Translations under genes and position numbers: made by a program
Part shown: positions 61,979 through 64,000 of the stretch, in pieces
How positions within the stretch are numbered: position 1 is the stretch's first letter
Layout: each line of letters starts with the position of its first letter
The notes under the pieces: generated by a model
Told to the model about the DNA's origin: nothing
Seen by the model: the letters and a program-made list of their open reading frames with translations, nothing else
Databases searched by the model: none
NCBI GenBank assembly: GCA_027576995.1
Contig: JANBQC010000008.1
Span: 1-64,000, forward strand
Direction of reading: 5' to 3'
DNA: 64,000 bases
Source: Dimargaris cristalligena
Taxonomy: Eukaryota > Kickxellomycota > Dimargaritomycetes > Dimargaritales > Dimargaritaceae

Positions 61979-62816
61979 CAGTCGTAGTGGTGGTGGTGGG
62001 GACTCAATACCGCTACAATGCCTTCGATAGATATAGATAAGCAGCGACTGGATTGTTTTCCCCTCATATACTAGTTTGTGGCTAGCCATCGGATGTCGTC
62101 AGGGTAGAAGGAGAGAGAGAGAGGAGGTAAGGGGGGACCTTAGAAATTAGGCCAAGCTTATCTGCTCAACTTTTAGCCGAAAGACATTCCAGGATTATTA
62201 GATAGGGTTGATGAAACGCGGTTATTTGGATGGTGGATTATTTTTGGTCACCCATGCAGCATCGGCCCGCCTTCTCCAGTCTCACTCACCTACAGGTTTT
62301 TTTTCGTTCATTGGTGCTTACCTCACCCACCACTTATATACCACACACACCCTTAGCTCTATCGATTCCTAATAATACTAGTATTATAAGTAGCCCCCGC
62401 CCCACCAATTCATTATTGCCCAATTCCCACCAATGGTTTGAGGGGTCGAAACCAGAAGCAGGTGAGGGACGCTTCCAAGCCTGTACCAATCAAGACATGT
62501 GTAGTATAGGAGGGGGGATATAGAGTGAGGAGAGCGCTGGTGTCCTAAAGGGGAATACCGGCTTACCAGGTGATTCGTGCAAGGCGGCTGGGAGGGGGGG
62601 CCATTTGGGAGGGAGGGAGGGAGGGAGAGAGAGACCTCCACCACATCACCCTTTCACTAAGAAACACGCCTTCATATGATATGTGGATATGATGTGTCAA
62701 TAGATAATATATATCGAGCAGGTGTTTTATGGAGGTTTGTTCAAATACGGGATGCGAGGTTGATTGGGCGTGCTTTGGGCGAAACTTTATCTGGCGAGGC
62801 AGCCAACGAAGAATAG
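60880..62816 (+). CDS. Unidentified multi-exon gene, plus strand
   Basis: The best-supported part is the 3' end: an exon at 62202-62295 (IGLMKRGYLDGGLFLVTHAA, then SARLLQSHSPT) joins in phase, across a 426 bp intron ending GAGCAG, to 62722-62816 (VLWRFVQIRDARLIGRALGE, ending SGEAANEE and TAG). Upstream candidates are a segment within 60884-61219 (SWDVLGLVHIAHLFYEDDD, then YSAMWTTGSAILAL), 61534-61701 after GAAGTAG (DEGQRDWKERISWVSGVEWH, then YTDLLVSYLHLRQG) and 61767-61885 (ISSPRHIRIRFRTHGLWTLL). The acceptors and donors of the upstream pieces are not settled. An alternative frame is also open across the last two exons. No family recognised; amphipathic helices near the C-terminus suggest an alpha-helical protein. 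Confidence 0.4.
61940..61977 (+). repeat. (AGT)n microsatellite
   Basis: About twelve AGT units. In one frame it would encode poly-Ser, in others a stop or poly-Val, so it probably lies in an intron of the unidentified gene. Confidence 0.85.
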
Positions 62817-63687
62817 CGGGCCAGAACGGAGAAGCTAAGCCCTTTCTCTCTCTATTCCTGATGAGGCGCGTGGCGGGGCGTCCTGGCCGCCAATGAAGGT
62901 GCAAACCGTACCAGTTACCCGCGCCGTCCTCACGGGCCTATCGGCAGCCAGCCCCATCCCTTGCTCATTGGCCCTGGGATTTTCGGTTGCTGGTATATAG
63001 AGAGAGAGAGAGAGAGAGAGAGGGATGGGGAGATTTACCGCGCTGCTACTATCTCACTATGCTTGCTTGGCAGAGCACATACAACCACTACTTAAGAAAG
63101 GGAGAGAGCAGCATGCATACCGTGACCCTATCAGTGAGTGAGCGGCCTATCTCTCTATCCCATGCTGTCCAATCCGGTAGTGCACCCTATATGCTATATG
63201 CGCCCTTTCCCTCCCCCCGGGTTAATATAAAACCCCGTCCCGGCCCCTTCACCGATTTTCTCTCCCTCATTGTTTCAACTCGTCGCATACACACACTTCC
63301 CCACTCTGTGTGCTCGCTTTTCTTAGCTATTCTATAACCATACCCTATTTATTGCCGTCTTTCTCCCCTTTTGTAGCACAGCCCCTGGCTCGTCGCAACT
63401 CCCTCTCCCCCCCTTCTCTTGCGCCCCTTTCCCTTTGCTTTTGCGTGAGGGGGACTTGTTTCGCTAAACCTTCTATATATATATATCAATCGTTATTCCT
63501 GTCTTTCCTCTTCCTTGGAGGATAATCCCCACACACACTCTCTCCCTTTATTTGATTTGTTTAGTGCGCTTTTATTTCCCCTTTCTATTATATCTTTTTT
63601 TCTAGATACCAGACTACTCTTCTTTACTTACTTACTTCTCTTTTACACCGCTCCCCGTGTGTGTGTCTTTTCTCTCTTTTTTGGGCC
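62817..63687 (+). promoter_or_regulatory. Promoter and leader of PMA1
   Basis: Contains an (AG)n run at 62999-63022, a TATA-like TTAATATAAAACCCC near 63222, and then about 450 bp of strongly pyrimidine-rich sequence to the ATG. Such CT-rich leaders are typical of very highly expressed fungal genes. The exact transcription start is not determined, and the leader could contain an intron. Confidence 0.5.
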
Positions 63688-64000
63688 ATGTCCGACCACG
63701 AGGAAAACACCATTAGAGCCGAGAGCTCTTATGCCGACGACAAGGGTGTCGTTGGTTCGCATGAGGCCATCAAAGTAAACGGTATGAATCTGGCCGTCGA
63801 AGACCTCTACGACAAGGAGAAGTACGACTTGTCCACCATGGACACCGCCGACGTCTTCACCCTGTTGCAGACTTCGCCCAAGGGTTTGACCGACGCTGAA
63901 GTCGCCACCCGTATCGAAAAGTTCGGCCGTAACCGCCTTGAACAGAAGGAAATTAACCCTATTCTCCAGTTCCTATCGTTCATGTGGAACCCTTTGTCTT
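63688..64000 (+). CDS. PMA1: Plasma-membrane H+-ATPase (P-type IIIA), N-terminal part only
   Basis: 104 codons before the window ends. Start context GGGCCATGTCC. An acidic N-terminal tail (MSDHEENTIRAESSYADDKG) is followed by YDLSTMDTADVFTLLQTSPKG, LTDAEVATRIEKFGRNRLEQ and KEINPILQFLSFMWNPLS, the actuator entry leading into transmembrane helix 1 of fungal proton pumps. Pma1 extrudes protons at the cost of ATP and sets the membrane potential that drives nutrient uptake. The catalytic DKTGT segment and all other helices are outside the window. Codon use is strongly biased to C/G-ending codons. Confidence 0.95.
   Translation, partial: MSDHEENTIRAESSYADDKGVVGSHEAIKVNGMNLAVEDLYDKEKYDLSTMDTADVFTLLQTSPKGLTDAEVATRIEKFGRNRLEQKEINPILQFLSFMWNPLS

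Overview
The window is nuclear DNA from a filamentous or zygomycete-grade fungus. Evidence for a fungus: a one-exon URA2-type pyrimidine protein with a degenerate dihydroorotase segment, a PMA1-type plasma-membrane H+-ATPase at the right edge, a carboxypeptidase Y-like protease, a DED1 helicase, GT-AG introns of about 180-430 bp, and solo LTRs. The exact lineage cannot be read from the sequence. Protein-coding exons are C/G-rich at third positions; spacers are long, AT-rich and full of TA, AG and AGT microsatellites. No rRNA, convincing tRNA or CRISPR was seen.

Layout. 1-6.3 kb is a retroelement graveyard: several solo LTRs of one ~550-585 bp family (ends TGTCA...TGACA), one unrelated ~626 bp LTR-like insertion, and two inverted copies of a tiny secreted-protein gene. 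6.6-15.5 kb holds OPA3, the ATP synthase gamma subunit (ATP3) and a B-type cyclin. 15.5-23 kb is gene-poor and holds an LTR, a truncated and decayed MutL/PMS1-type mismatch-repair pseudogene lying between two copies of a ~145 bp repeat, and a second decayed coding fragment. 23-24.3 kb is F-actin capping protein alpha. 25.8-27 kb is another LTR, a broken C2H2 zinc-finger gene and a third copy of the 145 bp repeat. 27.4-40 kb carries URA2 and a carboxypeptidase Y homologue, both on the minus strand. 41.6-56.4 kb is the densest part: oligoribonuclease REX2 (6 exons), DED1, a PRELI/Ups1 lipid-transfer protein, a seven-transmembrane receptor-like protein (5 exons) and a RAV2/ROGDI homologue (8 exons). 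56.5-62.8 kb has several spliced or small coding stretches that I could not identify. 63.7 kb to the end is the start of PMA1.

Most genes are housekeeping and functionally unrelated. Loose themes are the mitochondrion (OPA3, ATP3, PRELI/Ups1, possibly REX2) and proton pumping (PMA1; RAV2, which assembles the V-ATPase). Exon models were made by joining consensus splice sites so that reading frame and family homology agree; none is backed by transcript data.
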